DNA of 64,000 nt from Bacillota bacterium. GTDB lineage: Bacteria; Bacillota; Dethiobacteria; DTU022. Shown piece by piece: positions 27,402-36,524 of this stretch. The stretch spans positions 89,016 to 153,015 of the forward strand of contig JAWSUE010000006.1 in assembly GCA_033549065.1 (NCBI GenBank). The letters run 5' to 3'. Numbering within the stretch: the first letter of the stretch is position 1; the number at the start of each line of letters is the position of its first letter. The notes under the pieces are model-generated. The model searched no databases and was not told the DNA's origin. It saw only the letters and a program-made list of their open reading frames with translations. The position numbers and the translations under genes are program-made.

Positions 27402-28478
27402 GTGATTAAGGATCGTGAAACCCGCCTGGCTTTGAAGATTATCTCCATCGCAGCCATATTTGTAATCCTGATCTGGGCTATCATCAAGTTGGCTCCAATA
27501 ATCTCACTGATTGTTATAGCTTTTTTTATAGTTTATACGATCAATCCCCTTGTGAATTTTTTGGTAAACATTAAATTTAAGCCCTTTATGGCTGCCGTTG
27601 CCGCATCCCTGATTATATTTGTTGCTGTTGTCCTCCTCTTTTACCTGCTCATTCCCGGTTTAATAATCGAGATGAGGCAGTTGGTAATTTTTCTCACCAC
27701 CGAACTGATCAGGGATGTTCCTCTTTTGGTTACCCAGTTGGAAGAAATCGACCAGCGTTTCAATCTGCAGCTTGCCAGTAGTTTCCTTGAATACTCAAAT
27801 GAGTTCATGCGCCAGGTACCGGGCAACGTCCAGCAGCTCTTGCGACAGCTCACCGCACTTTCCATGGGAGTGCTTTCAAGGATCTGGGTTGTCCTGGCTC
27901 TGATCTTTTTAGTTTTCTATCTTGTTCAGGATCTGGATAAGGCAAAATACAACCTCACACTGATCTTTCCCCAGATTTACAAGGAAAACATCGTGCACCT
28001 GATGAAAACAGTCGACGAAAAAGTCGGGGCCTACATCCGTGGAACATTGATGAAGTGCGTCTTTGTCGGTCTATTGACCTGGTTCGGTTTAAGCCTGCTC
28101 GGGATGCCTTTTTCCCTTCTGTTGGGTATTCTGGCCGGAGCGTTGAATATTATTTTGTATATCGGTCCTTTTGTGGCAGCTATTCCCGCCCTTCTTTTAA
28201 GTATTATGCCCGGTACTCCGAGCATCTTACTTGTCGGACTGGTTTATATTGTCGTTCAGATCCTTGATGCCTTTGTCTTTACCCCTGTATTCCTTGGCAA
28301 AGCAACCGATTTAAGCCCACTAACTGTGATCATTATCGTCCTTATCGGAGGACAGCTTATGGGCCTGCTCGGCATTATTCTCGCCATCCCAATTACAGCC
28401 ACTCTCAAGGTTCTACTCTTTCATTACTACCTGGACCGCCGCCAGGTGGAAGAAAATAATCACTCAACAGCAAAATAG
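27402..28478 (+). CDS. AI-2E family transporter (YtvI/TqsA-like permease)
   Basis: 358 residues starting at GTG 27402 behind AAGGAGA; the ATG two bases earlier runs into a stop. About seven to eight membrane segments with the family's central soluble loop and C-terminal VTPVFLGKATDLSPLTVIIIVLIGG (in parts), where P-x-x-L-G-x...LSP is conserved. Family members export autoinducer-2, or act as Na+/H+ antiporters or sporulation-related YtvI proteins. Specific role here unknown. Confidence 0.88.
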   Translation: MIKDRETRLALKIISIAAIFVILIWAIIKLAPIISLIVIAFFIVYTINPLVNFLVNIKFKPFMAAVAASLIIFVAVVLLFYLLIPGLIIEMRQLVIFLTTELIRDVPLLVTQLEEIDQRFNLQLASSFLEYSNEFMRQVPGNVQQLLRQLTALSMGVLSRIWVVLALIFLVFYLVQDLDKAKYNLTLIFPQIYKENIVHLMKTVDEKVGAYIRGTLMKCVFVGLLTWFGLSLLGMPFSLLLGILAGALNIILYIGPFVAAIPALLLSIMPGTPSILLVGLVYIVVQILDAFVFTPVFLGKATDLSPLTVIIIVLIGGQLMGLLGIILAIPITATLKVLLFHYYLDRRQVEENNHSTAK

Positions 28479-28523
28479 CGATTTAAATGTCAGAGAACAT
28501 AATATAAAAATTTTTACTCCACA

Positions 28524-28617
28524 ACCTGCAGCGTGCTTACGTGAGCCAGGGCTTACAACATCCGTATATATATGGATCATCAGTGCAAATCTCCGGAACG
28601 AACAGGATCAGAATCTC
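28524..28617 (-). repeat. Dispersed repeat, L-unit, degraded inverted copy E
   Basis: Read on the minus strand it matches L-unit A from its CTGTTCGCTCCGG end through the GGCTCACGTAAGC core to GCTGCAGG. It has diverged more than A and B and has no R-unit beside it. Fills most of the 206-base gap between the permease and nth. Confidence 0.65.
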
Positions 28618-28684
28618 ATGTAATGTTCATGATAAATGTTCTATAAGCACTTTACCAAAAAGTGCGAGCGATCTATAATGACAT

Positions 28685-29350
28685 ATGCAGAAATCAGCGT
28701 TAATCGAACAGGACAATGACAGGTTAAAAATCATTCTTGCTAAACTTGCCGAATACTACCCGCGGGCGAAAACAAGCCTGGTATTTTCAAACCCATACCA
28801 GCTTTTTGTGGCCACTATCCTTTCTGCTCAGACTACCGATGAACAGGTAAATAAAATTACGTCAACTCTCTTCAAAGCTGTTCCTTCTTTTGCAGATATG
28901 TCGAAAATGGAACCGGCAGAGCTTGAAAGTTATATTCAAAGCTGCGGCCTCTACCGCCAGAAGAGCAAATCGCTGGTAGTTTCCAGCAGGATTATCATCG
29001 AAAAATACGGTGGAGATATTCCAGCTGATTTTACTCAGTTAGTTAAACTGCCGGGAGTTGGCAGGAAAACGGCAAATATTATAATCGGCAGCGTATTTGG
29101 AAAACCGGCCATTGCTGTTGACACACATGTATTCAGGGTATCAAGAAGACTTGGCCTGGCTGATGGAGGAAATGTTGAACAGGTTGAAGAACAACTAAAG
29201 AATATTATTCCGGTGAGTGAGTGGATCAATTCTCATCACCGGTTGATTGCTCACGGTAGAAGGGTTTGTCATGCCCGGAAACCGGATTGTGAAAACTGCT
29301 TTCTTAATCAACTATGCCTGTATGTTCTGAAAAGGGGAGATACTAAATGA
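28685..29350 (+). CDS. nth: Endonuclease III
   Basis: 221 residues. The helix-hairpin-helix LPGVGRKTAN with its catalytic Lys, the following VDTHVFRVSRRL with the catalytic Asp, and the C-terminal C-x6-C-x2-C-x5-C [4Fe-4S] loop (CHARKPDCENCFLNQLC) define Nth. It removes oxidised pyrimidines and cuts AP sites. No clear ribosome site precedes ATG 28685. The stop overlaps the next ATG by four bases (ATGA). Confidence 0.95.
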   Translation: MQKSALIEQDNDRLKIILAKLAEYYPRAKTSLVFSNPYQLFVATILSAQTTDEQVNKITSTLFKAVPSFADMSKMEPAELESYIQSCGLYRQKSKSLVVSSRIIIEKYGGDIPADFTQLVKLPGVGRKTANIIIGSVFGKPAIAVDTHVFRVSRRLGLADGGNVEQVEEQLKNIIPVSEWINSHHRLIAHGRRVCHARKPDCENCFLNQLCLYVLKRGDTK

Positions 29351-31788
29351 CATGGGAAAAGTTATCCGTTGCAGATCTGCGTGCAAGCTGTGATTTTCAT
29401 GAAATAGCTTTCGAAACCACCGCTGAGGTTCCGCCTCTGGAAGGAATGATCGGTCAGGAGAGAGCAGTGCAGGCAACAGAATTTGGCCTGCGCATAAAGA
29501 GGCCTGGTTACAATATCTTCATGACCGGGTTAACCGGAACCGGCAAATCAAGCTATGCCCAATCAATCATTAAAAAAATATCGTCAGGAGAACCTGTTCC
29601 CGATGACTGGGTCTACGTTTATAATTTTGAGCATCCCGGTGAACCGATTGCGTTGAACCTTCCGGCCGGTACAGGTTATGATTTTTGTAATCGTGTCGAA
29701 GAACTTCTTGAAGATTTAAAACAAACCATACCAAAAGCATTTGATGGAGAAGATTACGAACGTCAAAAGTCCGTATACGTTAAAGAATTTCAGGAAAAGC
29801 GGTCTTCCCTGCTTGAAGAACTGAACAAAACGGCCCAGGATATGGGTTTTGCCCTGAAAAGAACCAGTTCCGGGTTTGTAACAATACCTGTTCATGAAGG
29901 TGAACAGATCAGCGAAGAGGATTATGCCAAGCTCGATCAATCCCAAAAAGACGATTTTGAGAAAAAATCAACTGAAGTACAGCTTAAAGCAATGGAAATT
30001 ATGCGCCGGGTTCAAAAGGAAGAAAAAGAGCTTAAAGAACAGTTGAAGGAACTCGATCAGCGTATCGGATTGGTAGCTATCGGGCACCTTTTCAACGAGC
30101 TAATGGAAGATTATGAACATAACCAGGCGGTTACGAAATACCTGAAAGCATACCAGGAAGATGTGCTTTCCAACCTGAGCGATTTCCGTGGTGAAGATGA
30201 TGAACAGCAGAACCCCATGTTCTGGTTGAGAAGGCAGACTCAGGATCAGGCCGACATGCGCTATACGGTTAATCTGCTGGTCGATCACCGTGATACAGAA
30301 GGTGCACCCATGGTTTATGAAACCAACCCTTCCTACTATAATCTACTCGGCAGGGTTGAATATGAAAACCGTTTCGGGATGGTCGTTACCGATTTTTCAA
30401 TGATTAAACCGGGAGCGCTGCATAAGGCAAACGGCGGTTATTTAATCTTACAGGCTCGGGATGTTCTAACGGCCATGCAATCCTGGGAAGTCCTTAAAAG
30501 GGTGATCAGAACACGCGAAATCAGGATAGAAAACATAAGTGAACATTTCGGATTAGTGGCGATGGCAACCTTGCGACCACAGCCAATACCCCTAAACATA
30601 AAAATCGTTATGATCGGCACACCATATCTTTACCAGATTCTCTACCACTATGATGAAGATTTCCGTAAACTCTTTAAAATAAAAGCCGATTTTGATGTCG
30701 AAATGGATCGTCGTGAGGATAACATCAATAAAATGGCCGGGTTTATCTCATTCCACTGCAATAAGCAAAACCTGCGTCACTTCAATCGTGAAGCAGTTGC
30801 CGAAATCGTAGATCACAGCACAAGGTTGGCCGAAAACAGGGAAAAACTAAGCACCCGCTTTAACGAAATTGTTGACATATTATTTGAAGCAGATGCCTGG
30901 GCAGATATAGACGGTGTAGATATCGTCGGTAACGCACAGGTAGAAAAGGCTCTTTCTGAAATGATCTACCGCTCGAATAAGTACGAACAAAAAATTGTTG
31001 AATCAATCAAAGATGGAATTATTCTGATTGATACGGAAGGCAGTAAGGTTGGACAGGTCAATGCCTTATCGGTACTAGACCAGGGTGATTACCGTTTTGG
31101 TCGACCATCCCGAATAACTGCATCAACCTATCTGGGACGAAAAGGGATCGTAAATATTGAGCGGGAAAGCGATTTGAGCGGAAATATTCATGACAAGGGA
31201 ATTCTTATTATGAGCGGATGTATCGGTCAGCGTTACGGATCGATTGTGCCCATGAACCTGACAGCCAACCTCTGTTTTGAACAGTCCTATGGCGGAGTTG
31301 ACGGAGACAGCGCTTCGGCTGCCGAACTTTTCTGCCTGCTCTCGAGCCTTGCCGATGTACCACTCAGGCAAGATCTGGCCATTACAGGTTCGATCAATCA
31401 GAAAGGTGAAATTCAGCCTATCGGTGGAGTAAATTACAAGATCGAAGGCTTTTACCTGGCCTGTAAAGCAGTCGGATTGACCGGCACTCAGGGTGTAATT
31501 ATCCCTGAGAAGAACCGCCGCTCGTTGATGCTTCAAAAAGAAGTTGTCGAGGCTGTAGAAAAAGGACAATTTCATATTTATACCATGAAAACTATTGATG
31601 AGGGGCTTGAGCTTCTTTCCGGTTTGAAAACCGGAGAGCTGCAAGAAGATAATACATACCCTGAAGACAGCTTTAACGGTAAAGTGGTAAAGAAACTTAA
31701 AGACTTTAACGAAGCTATTAAAGCAAAAAAAGATGACAAAAATAACGACTTGATTGCCCCAAAAGATGAAAACGGGAAAGAAGAATGA
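29347..31788 (+). CDS. Lon-like ATP-dependent protease (LonB-type, AAA + S16 domain)
   Basis: 813 residues. Walker A GLTGTGKSS near residue 58, a long coiled-coil insertion (about 125-245, rich in E/K/Q), an ATPase part with LHKANGGYLILQARD, and a C-terminal S16 domain with catalytic Ser in GVDGDSASAAE and Lys in SINQKGEIQPIGGVNYKIEG (in parts). The organisation matches the bacterial LonB/AAA_32 group, distinct from classical Lon which has an N-terminal substrate domain. It degrades misfolded or regulatory proteins in the cytoplasm. Overlaps nth by four bases. Confidence 0.92.
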   Translation: MTWEKLSVADLRASCDFHEIAFETTAEVPPLEGMIGQERAVQATEFGLRIKRPGYNIFMTGLTGTGKSSYAQSIIKKISSGEPVPDDWVYVYNFEHPGEPIALNLPAGTGYDFCNRVEELLEDLKQTIPKAFDGEDYERQKSVYVKEFQEKRSSLLEELNKTAQDMGFALKRTSSGFVTIPVHEGEQISEEDYAKLDQSQKDDFEKKSTEVQLKAMEIMRRVQKEEKELKEQLKELDQRIGLVAIGHLFNELMEDYEHNQAVTKYLKAYQEDVLSNLSDFRGEDDEQQNPMFWLRRQTQDQADMRYTVNLLVDHRDTEGAPMVYETNPSYYNLLGRVEYENRFGMVVTDFSMIKPGALHKANGGYLILQARDVLTAMQSWEVLKRVIRTREIRIENISEHFGLVAMATLRPQPIPLNIKIVMIGTPYLYQILYHYDEDFRKLFKIKADFDVEMDRREDNINKMAGFISFHCNKQNLRHFNREAVAEIVDHSTRLAENREKLSTRFNEIVDILFEADAWADIDGVDIVGNAQVEKALSEMIYRSNKYEQKIVESIKDGIILIDTEGSKVGQVNALSVLDQGDYRFGRPSRITASTYLGRKGIVNIERESDLSGNIHDKGILIMSGCIGQRYGSIVPMNLTANLCFEQSYGGVDGDSASAAELFCLLSSLADVPLRQDLAITGSINQKGEIQPIGGVNYKIEGFYLACKAVGLTGTQGVIIPEKNRRSLMLQKEVVEAVEKGQFHIYTMKTIDEGLELLSGLKTGELQEDNTYPEDSFNGKVVKKLKDFNEAIKAKKDDKNNDLIAPKDENGKEE

Positions 31789-31792
31789 CCCG

Positions 31793-32251
31793 ATGAATGT
31801 AGTATTAGTCGAACCTGAAATACCTCCGAATACCGGCAATGTTGCCAGAACCTGCGTAATGACGGGTAGTAAATTGCACCTTGTTGAGCCCCTGGGCTTT
31901 TCTATCTCCGAAAGTCAGGTCCGTCGCTCGGGGCTCGACTACTGGAAATACCTTGACCTCGAAGTGCATGCTGATTTCATGACACTTCAAAAAACTTACC
32001 CTGACTTTCGATTTCTTTATTACTCCACCAGGGGCAGTCAATTCTATCATGAAATCGACTACCGTTCCAACGATTTTCTCGTCTTCGGCAGTGAAACAAG
32101 GGGGTTATCGACAGATATTTTGGACCAGGCAGAAATTACCCTGCGGATTCCGATGAACAACCAGATTCCCCGTTCTCTTAACCTTGGCAATACCGTAGCC
32201 CTGGTACTCTATGAAGCGCTCCGTCAGCAAAACTTCCCCGGCCTCATTTAA
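31793..32251 (+). CDS. trmL: tRNA (cytidine/uridine-34 2'-O)-methyltransferase
   Basis: 152 residues from ATG 31793, four bases after the protease stop; GGAAAG lies ahead. SPOUT-fold knot motifs are EPEIPPNTGNVART at the start, FGSETRGL and IPRSLNLGNTVALVLYEA at the end. The short SpoU-family enzyme methylates the ribose of the wobble base in leucine tRNAs. Third gene of the nth operon. Confidence 0.93.
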   Translation: MNVVLVEPEIPPNTGNVARTCVMTGSKLHLVEPLGFSISESQVRRSGLDYWKYLDLEVHADFMTLQKTYPDFRFLYYSTRGSQFYHEIDYRSNDFLVFGSETRGLSTDILDQAEITLRIPMNNQIPRSLNLGNTVALVLYEALRQQNFPGLI

Positions 32252-32353
32252 TCCATCCTTATTCCTGAATCCTCAATCAATCTAAAACTTTAATCCCTGG
32301 TTCACGATTATCGTCTTACACCTGATTTGATAACCAATTTACGCTACTCTTTA

Positions 32354-32692
32354 TCAGCAGACTCCGATACTGTTCGCTCCGGGGTTTTGCACTTCTTATC
32401 CACTTATACGGATGCTGTAAGCCTTGGCTCACGTAAGCTCGCTGAGAATTGCTGCGGCTTAACTGCAGCCTTCCAAGAGAAACCTCGACAGTCGACACTT
32501 AAGTCTCCGGCCTCGGTCCGGTCTTTAAAAAACCTGAAGCAGAATTTAATATTTTTAATGACCGGATCTCTTTATTCGCTTTGTTTCGCCGGCAATTCTA
32601 GACCACTCGCTTAATGATTCGCTGCAGGCTTACAGCACCCGCCTTATTGCATGCTTGTTATGTTTTAAATAAATAAACCAACCTGAAACGGG
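32354..32692 (+). repeat. Dispersed repeat, L-unit, copy B (interrupted)
   Basis: Aligned to L-unit A over its length but split by R-unit C (32444-32623). Without the insert it has a near-perfect inverted repeat: CGGATGCTGTAAGCC (32409) and GGCTTACAGCACCCG (32627), 14 of 15 paired. Its left end CAGCAGACTCCGATACTG (32355 on) mirrors the right end of R-unit B. Part of the 745-base gene-free stretch 32252-32996. Confidence 0.75.
32444..32623 (-). repeat. Dispersed structured repeat, R-unit, copy C, nested in L-unit B
   Basis: 180 bases inserted, on the minus strand, exactly where copy A has CGCT followed by GCAGG; CGCT now flanks both ends (32440-32443 and 32620-32623). It keeps the core GGAGACTTAAGTGTCGAC, the loop CTGCTTCAG, and its own stems: AGAATTGC..CGGC with GCCG..GCAATTCT, and a hairpin TCCGGTC..TTAAAAA with TTTTTTAA..GACCGGA (arms 32552-32566 and 32517-32532). 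The hairpin sequence differs from A, B and D but the pairing is kept. It lacks the long outer arms. Confidence 0.75.
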
Positions 32693-32934
32693 ATAAGCAG
32701 ACCCTGATACTGTAAGCGACATTAACATGAGCGGTTAGAATTACCGGTGAGCCGAAAGAAGAAGCGGTAAATGCCTCTCCGGAATGATTAATACTGTTTC
32801 AGCTTTCCAGAGAGGCAGACCGAGGCCGGAGACTTTAGTGTCGACTGTCGAGGCTGCCTGCTGAAGCTTGAAGGCGAACCGGCAGTAATTCTCCGCGAAA
32901 TGATCCGGAGCGCACAGTATCAGGTTCTGCTTAT
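32693..32934 (+). repeat. Dispersed structured repeat, R-unit, copy B
   Basis: 242 bases bounded by 21-base inverted ends that match at 20 positions (ATAAGCAGACCCTGATACTG at 32693 and its mirror ending at 32934). Inner stem GCGG..AGAATTA..CCGG (32731 on) with CCGG..TAATTCT..CCGC (to 32896); hairpin GCCTCTCCGGAA (32773) with TTCCAGAGAGGC (32805), one mismatch; loop GTTTCAGC still pairs with GCTGAAGC (32860) through a G-T pair. Best-preserved full copy, lacking the REP-like insertion of copy A. Confidence 0.78.
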
Positions 32935-32967
32935 ACGATAAAATATCTTGAATGGATGAAAACATGT

Positions 32968-32992
32968 TTCGTGAGCCAGGGCTTTTAGCATC
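32968..32992 (-). repeat. L-unit fragment F
   Basis: CGTGAGCCAGGGCTTTTAGCAT is the inverted core of the L-unit, about 25 bases, ending just before the stop codon of the CoA-transferase-family gene. Confidence 0.45.
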
Positions 32993-32996
32993 AAAT

Positions 32997-34199
32997 TTAT
33001 TTGACTTTAATAACCCCCTGCGCCCTCAGCGTTTCAATATCGCTCTTGGTATACCCGAGCTCTTCTAAAATCTCTGCTGTATGCTCACCATGGGCCGGAG
33101 GTTGCAACCTCAGGGATCCTGTTTTTCCGGTAAATAGAAGCGGAAAACCGGTTAAAAGCTCACCCTCTAGACCTGCTGCAGACTCTAACCAGTAGCCCTC
33201 AGCCCGGTTTACCGGGTGCCTGATCGCTTCATTTAATTCAAGGATCGGTTCGCAGCATGCATCGGTTTCAGAGAAGAGTTCTATCCACTCCTGCCTCGAT
33301 TTTTCTTTAAAAAGTGAGCGAACCTGTCTGATCAGCTCTTCTCTCTTTTCCTGTTCAAACTGCAGGGAAATCCACTCCGGTTTACTCACAGCTTCGCAGA
33401 AATTTTGCCAAAATGCCGGTTCCAGCGCACCGAGGCTCATAAATCGGTTATCTTTAGTTTTATAAATGTTATAGCAAGCATAACCACCGGTGATATGGGC
33501 ACTGTCACGTCTGGGAAGTGCCTCGTTGCCGGTCAGCGCCGATGCGGCATAGGTTAACCAGGGCAGCAAACCCCTGGTCATTGAGATGTCAACAAAACTA
33601 CCCTCTCCTCTGGTCTCTCTTTTAAAAAGCGCCATCATGATCCCATTTAGCGCCATGAGAGATCCGCCGGCTATATCAGCTATCTGCACTGTCGGCATAA
33701 CCGGGTTACCGTCATTACCGCGGCTGAGTTCGAGCATTCCGGCCAGAGCCGTATAGTTAATATCGTGACCGGCCCTGTCGCGATAAGGACCTTTCTGGCC
33801 GTATCCACTGATCGATGCATATACAATCTGCGGGTTAATCGCTTTCAAGTGATCGTAACCCAACTGCAGGCGGTCCATTACACCAGGCCTGAACCCTTCG
33901 ACCAGAACATCTGCTTTCTTACTTAGTATTTTAATAATCTCACGTCCGGATACACTTTTCAGATCCAGGGCAATGCTCTTTTTATTACGGTTTAGTTGTC
34001 TGAAGAAGGCGCTGCCATTTTCAAAAAAAGTGCCGACGAACCTTGTGGGATCGCCGGCATGTATATCTTCTATTTTCAGAACTTCCGCACCATAGTCGCC
34101 AAGCATCATGGTACACAGCGGACCAGGCAGAAGTCTTGTTAAATCGATCACTTTTAAACCGGTAAGCGGTTGTTCTTTTAATTTTCCTGAATCGGCCAT
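32997..34199 (-). CDS. CaiB/BaiF family protein, alpha-methylacyl-CoA racemase-like
   Basis: 400 residues. LPGPLCTMMLGDYGAEVLKIE is the class III CoA-transferase entry motif (read in parts). GHDINYTALAGML (His145) and QIADIAGG (Asp175) lie 30 residues apart, the spacing of the catalytic His126/Asp156 pair in alpha-methylacyl-CoA racemase, and the GHDINY motif itself is racemase-like. It would interconvert R and S 2-methylacyl-CoAs, useful for acyl-CoAs from isoleucine or valine; CoA transfer (through the same Asp) cannot be excluded. Its ATG shares one base with the stop of the upstream flavoprotein gene, so it is the last gene of that operon. Confidence 0.8.
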   Translation of the reverse strand: MADSGKLKEQPLTGLKVIDLTRLLPGPLCTMMLGDYGAEVLKIEDIHAGDPTRFVGTFFENGSAFFRQLNRNKKSIALDLKSVSGREIIKILSKKADVLVEGFRPGVMDRLQLGYDHLKAINPQIVYASISGYGQKGPYRDRAGHDINYTALAGMLELSRGNDGNPVMPTVQIADIAGGSLMALNGIMMALFKRETRGEGSFVDISMTRGLLPWLTYAASALTGNEALPRRDSAHITGGYACYNIYKTKDNRFMSLGALEPAFWQNFCEAVSKPEWISLQFEQEKREELIRQVRSLFKEKSRQEWIELFSETDACCEPILELNEAIRHPVNRAEGYWLESAAGLEGELLTGFPLLFTGKTGSLRLQPPAHGEHTAEILEELGYTKSDIETLRAQGVIKVK

Positions 34200-35803
34200 T
34201 ATCTGTGAGTATAATGCGGCAGCAAGATTGGGCCTACCCGGCCGTCCGCCGCACCCGTTTCTTCCAACTCCCGGTGATATGTTTCAACATGATTCAGGTT
34301 TAATCCTTCAGGCACAGACATTTCCTTGCTCCTGGCAGCCGCATGCCTGCCGGCACGACGACCGAAAACGACGATATCCAACAGGGAGTTACCCATCAGA
34401 CGGTTAGTCCCGTGAATGCCACCAGCTGCCTCACCGGCAACGTAGAGGTTTTCAACCGTGCTCTGCGCATCGGCATCGATGATCAGCCCTCCGTTCTGGT
34501 AGTGCAAGGTCGGGTAGATGAGCATCGGTTCTTTACGAATATCCACTCCAAAACGCTGGAACTGACGGAGCATCGCCGGTAGCTGTCGCTCAATTGTCCC
34601 CTCTCCGTGGATCAGTTCAATCAGTGGAGAATCAAGCCAGACAGCAGTTATACCCGTTGGAAGGGGAACTCCCAGTTTACGCTCCTCACATTCCCGAATA
34701 ATAGCCGAAGATTCAACATCGCGGGTTTCGAGGTGGTAAACAAACTGTTCACCTTTAATATTTAGAGGTGTAGCGCCCAAACCACGGGTCTTTTCTGTTA
34801 CCAGCAGCCCAAGGAGCTGAGGCGGGTAAGCTCCGCCGGTCGGATGATACTGGATCGAATCGGCGTAGATTATTTTTGCCCCGGCTCTGTAACCAATGAT
34901 CAAGCCATCGGCAGTCGCCCCGTAATGGTTGCTTGTGGGAAATCCCCGGTAATGAAGCCGTCCAGAACCTCCGGTGGCAATAATAACAGTTTTCGCCCTG
35001 GCAACCTGGTACTGCTCTGTTTCGAGGTTAAAGAGCACGGCCCCCGCAGCTTTTCCGTCCCGGTCAAGGATTATTTCAACCGCAGGGTTAAATTCAACGA
35101 TTGTAATTCCTTTGTTCAGCACTTCATCACGCAGGGTTCTCATTATTTCAGCACCGGTGTAGTCGCGTGCTGCATGCATTCTTTTACGGGATGTTCCGCC
35201 CCCGTGAATGGTGATCATCGTGCCGTCATCTTTCTTGTCAAACATGGTACCCATATCTTCGAGCCACTTGATAACCAGCGGCGCATCCATAACCAGTGCC
35301 CTGGCCAGTTCGGGAATATTTTCAAATCTGCCTCCGCCAACTACATCAACATAATGCATGGCCGGAGTGTCGTTTTCCTTGTCTGCAGCCTGAATACCAC
35401 CCTGAGCCATCATTGTATTGGCATCACCAAAACGAAGTTTGGTAGCTATCAGAACATTGGCTCCGGCAGCATGGGCTTCCAAGGCTGCTGATGCTCCTGC
35501 ACCACCACCGCCAATGATCAAAACATCAACATCGTAATCCGGCTCTGCAGTCAAATCGATATCGACGCCCTTTAATCGGCTCCACGACTCAAAAACATCT
35601 GCCATTTCAACCGTCAGGCGGGCACCCTTATCAACTCCGACTTTTAAATCCCTGAAACCGTCTACAATATAGTCAGGATGAAAATCTTTAAGAACCTGAC
35701 GCCTCTCTTCCGGTGACATCCGCGGATATTCAACACCGACCCGGGAGGCTCTGTTTTCTTCCACTATTTTTACCAGTTCTCCTAACTTACCTGTATATGC
35801 CAA
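34199..35803 (-). CDS. Fumarate reductase/succinate dehydrogenase flavoprotein subunit
   Basis: 534 residues from TTG 35803, with GAGGAGG about eleven bases ahead. FAD-binding VLIIGGGGAGASAALEA near residue 95, substrate-site QYHPTGG, and EAAGGIHGTNRLMGNSLLD near the C-terminus define the SdhA/FrdA superfamily. It is shorter than SdhA (about 580) and there is no membrane-anchor gene beside it, which points to a soluble enzyme such as thiol- or NADH-linked fumarate reductase. With FrdB, fumarase and malic enzyme it forms a C4-dicarboxylate module. Confidence 0.88.
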   Translation of the reverse strand: MAYTGKLGELVKIVEENRASRVGVEYPRMSPEERRQVLKDFHPDYIVDGFRDLKVGVDKGARLTVEMADVFESWSRLKGVDIDLTAEPDYDVDVLIIGGGGAGASAALEAHAAGANVLIATKLRFGDANTMMAQGGIQAADKENDTPAMHYVDVVGGGRFENIPELARALVMDAPLVIKWLEDMGTMFDKKDDGTMITIHGGGTSRKRMHAARDYTGAEIMRTLRDEVLNKGITIVEFNPAVEIILDRDGKAAGAVLFNLETEQYQVARAKTVIIATGGSGRLHYRGFPTSNHYGATADGLIIGYRAGAKIIYADSIQYHPTGGAYPPQLLGLLVTEKTRGLGATPLNIKGEQFVYHLETRDVESSAIIRECEERKLGVPLPTGITAVWLDSPLIELIHGEGTIERQLPAMLRQFQRFGVDIRKEPMLIYPTLHYQNGGLIIDADAQSTVENLYVAGEAAGGIHGTNRLMGNSLLDIVVFGRRAGRHAAARSKEMSVPEGLNLNHVETYHRELEETGAADGRVGPILLPHYTHR

Positions 35804-35827
35804 GTTAGATATTCCTCCTCTCCAGGT

Positions 35828-36511
35828 CTACTTCTCAATCTCACGGTTGTCATAGAGTTCCTGCAGTTTCTCACGGTTAGCCGCCACCAGTTCGTCGATT
35901 TCGGCATCAAGTTTGCCATCGGCAATATCTTTTGCCCTCTGAGCAAGAAATGCATCCGGTTTGGCAATATAGCGACTGTAAAGGCGCCTCGCCGTCAGAG
36001 CAGCATTGTAGTGCACAATGTTGACTGGACATCTTGATACGCACAAACCGCACATCAGGCAGTCGAAAGAGATGTCTGCCGCTTTGGCAAAATCGCCGCG
36101 CTGAATATAGGCAATATACTGCATTACATCAATATCCTGCGGGCATACTTTTGTACATGAACTGCAGCCGAGGCAGCGGTATACTTCCGGGTAGAGCTGG
36201 GCAAAATGGGCTACAGAAGGTTTGATCTCTTCCAGGTTGAAAGTGGCTTTCCGGCCCGGGAAAAACGGAATCTGGGCCAAATACATACCATCTTCCACCT
36301 TGGTCTGACAGGCCAAGCCGACTTTCAATTCGAAATCACCGGCCATCCGGTATACGGTTGCACAAGCTCCACAAAAACCGGCCCGACAGCCGCAGCCTCT
36401 TTTCAGCTGGTAACCGGCATATTCCATGGCATCCATTATTGTCAGTGATTCTGGAACCCTGTAGCGTTTTCCCATTAAAAATATGTCAACCATCTTTATC
36501 TCGTCGCTCAT
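35828..36511 (-). CDS. Fumarate reductase/succinate dehydrogenase iron-sulfur subunit
   Basis: 227 residues. An N-terminal ferredoxin-like domain has C-GCRAGF-C-GA-C plus a later Cys (ACQTKV), giving a [2Fe-2S] cluster. The C-terminal half has two C-x2-C-x2-C-x3-CP motifs (CLGCSSCTKVCP and CLMCGLCVSRCP), the second with a full set of Cys where classical SdhB proteins often hold a [3Fe-4S] cluster. It wires electrons to the flavoprotein encoded next. AGAGGAGG precedes the ATG. Confidence 0.88.
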   Translation of the reverse strand: MSDEIKMVDIFLMGKRYRVPESLTIMDAMEYAGYQLKRGCGCRAGFCGACATVYRMAGDFELKVGLACQTKVEDGMYLAQIPFFPGRKATFNLEEIKPSVAHFAQLYPEVYRCLGCSSCTKVCPQDIDVMQYIAYIQRGDFAKAADISFDCLMCGLCVSRCPVNIVHYNAALTARRLYSRYIAKPDAFLAQRAKDIADGKLDAEIDELVAANREKLQELYDNREIEK

Positions 36512-36524
36512 AAGATCCTCCTCT

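Noticed and set aside
31123..31839. 238-codon frame antisense to the end of the Lon-like protease
   Set aside because: Shadow frame covering the conserved catalytic Ser/Lys domain of the protease.
34844..35491. 215-codon frame antisense to the fumarate reductase flavoprotein gene
   Set aside because: Shadow of a conserved gene; composition follows from its codons.
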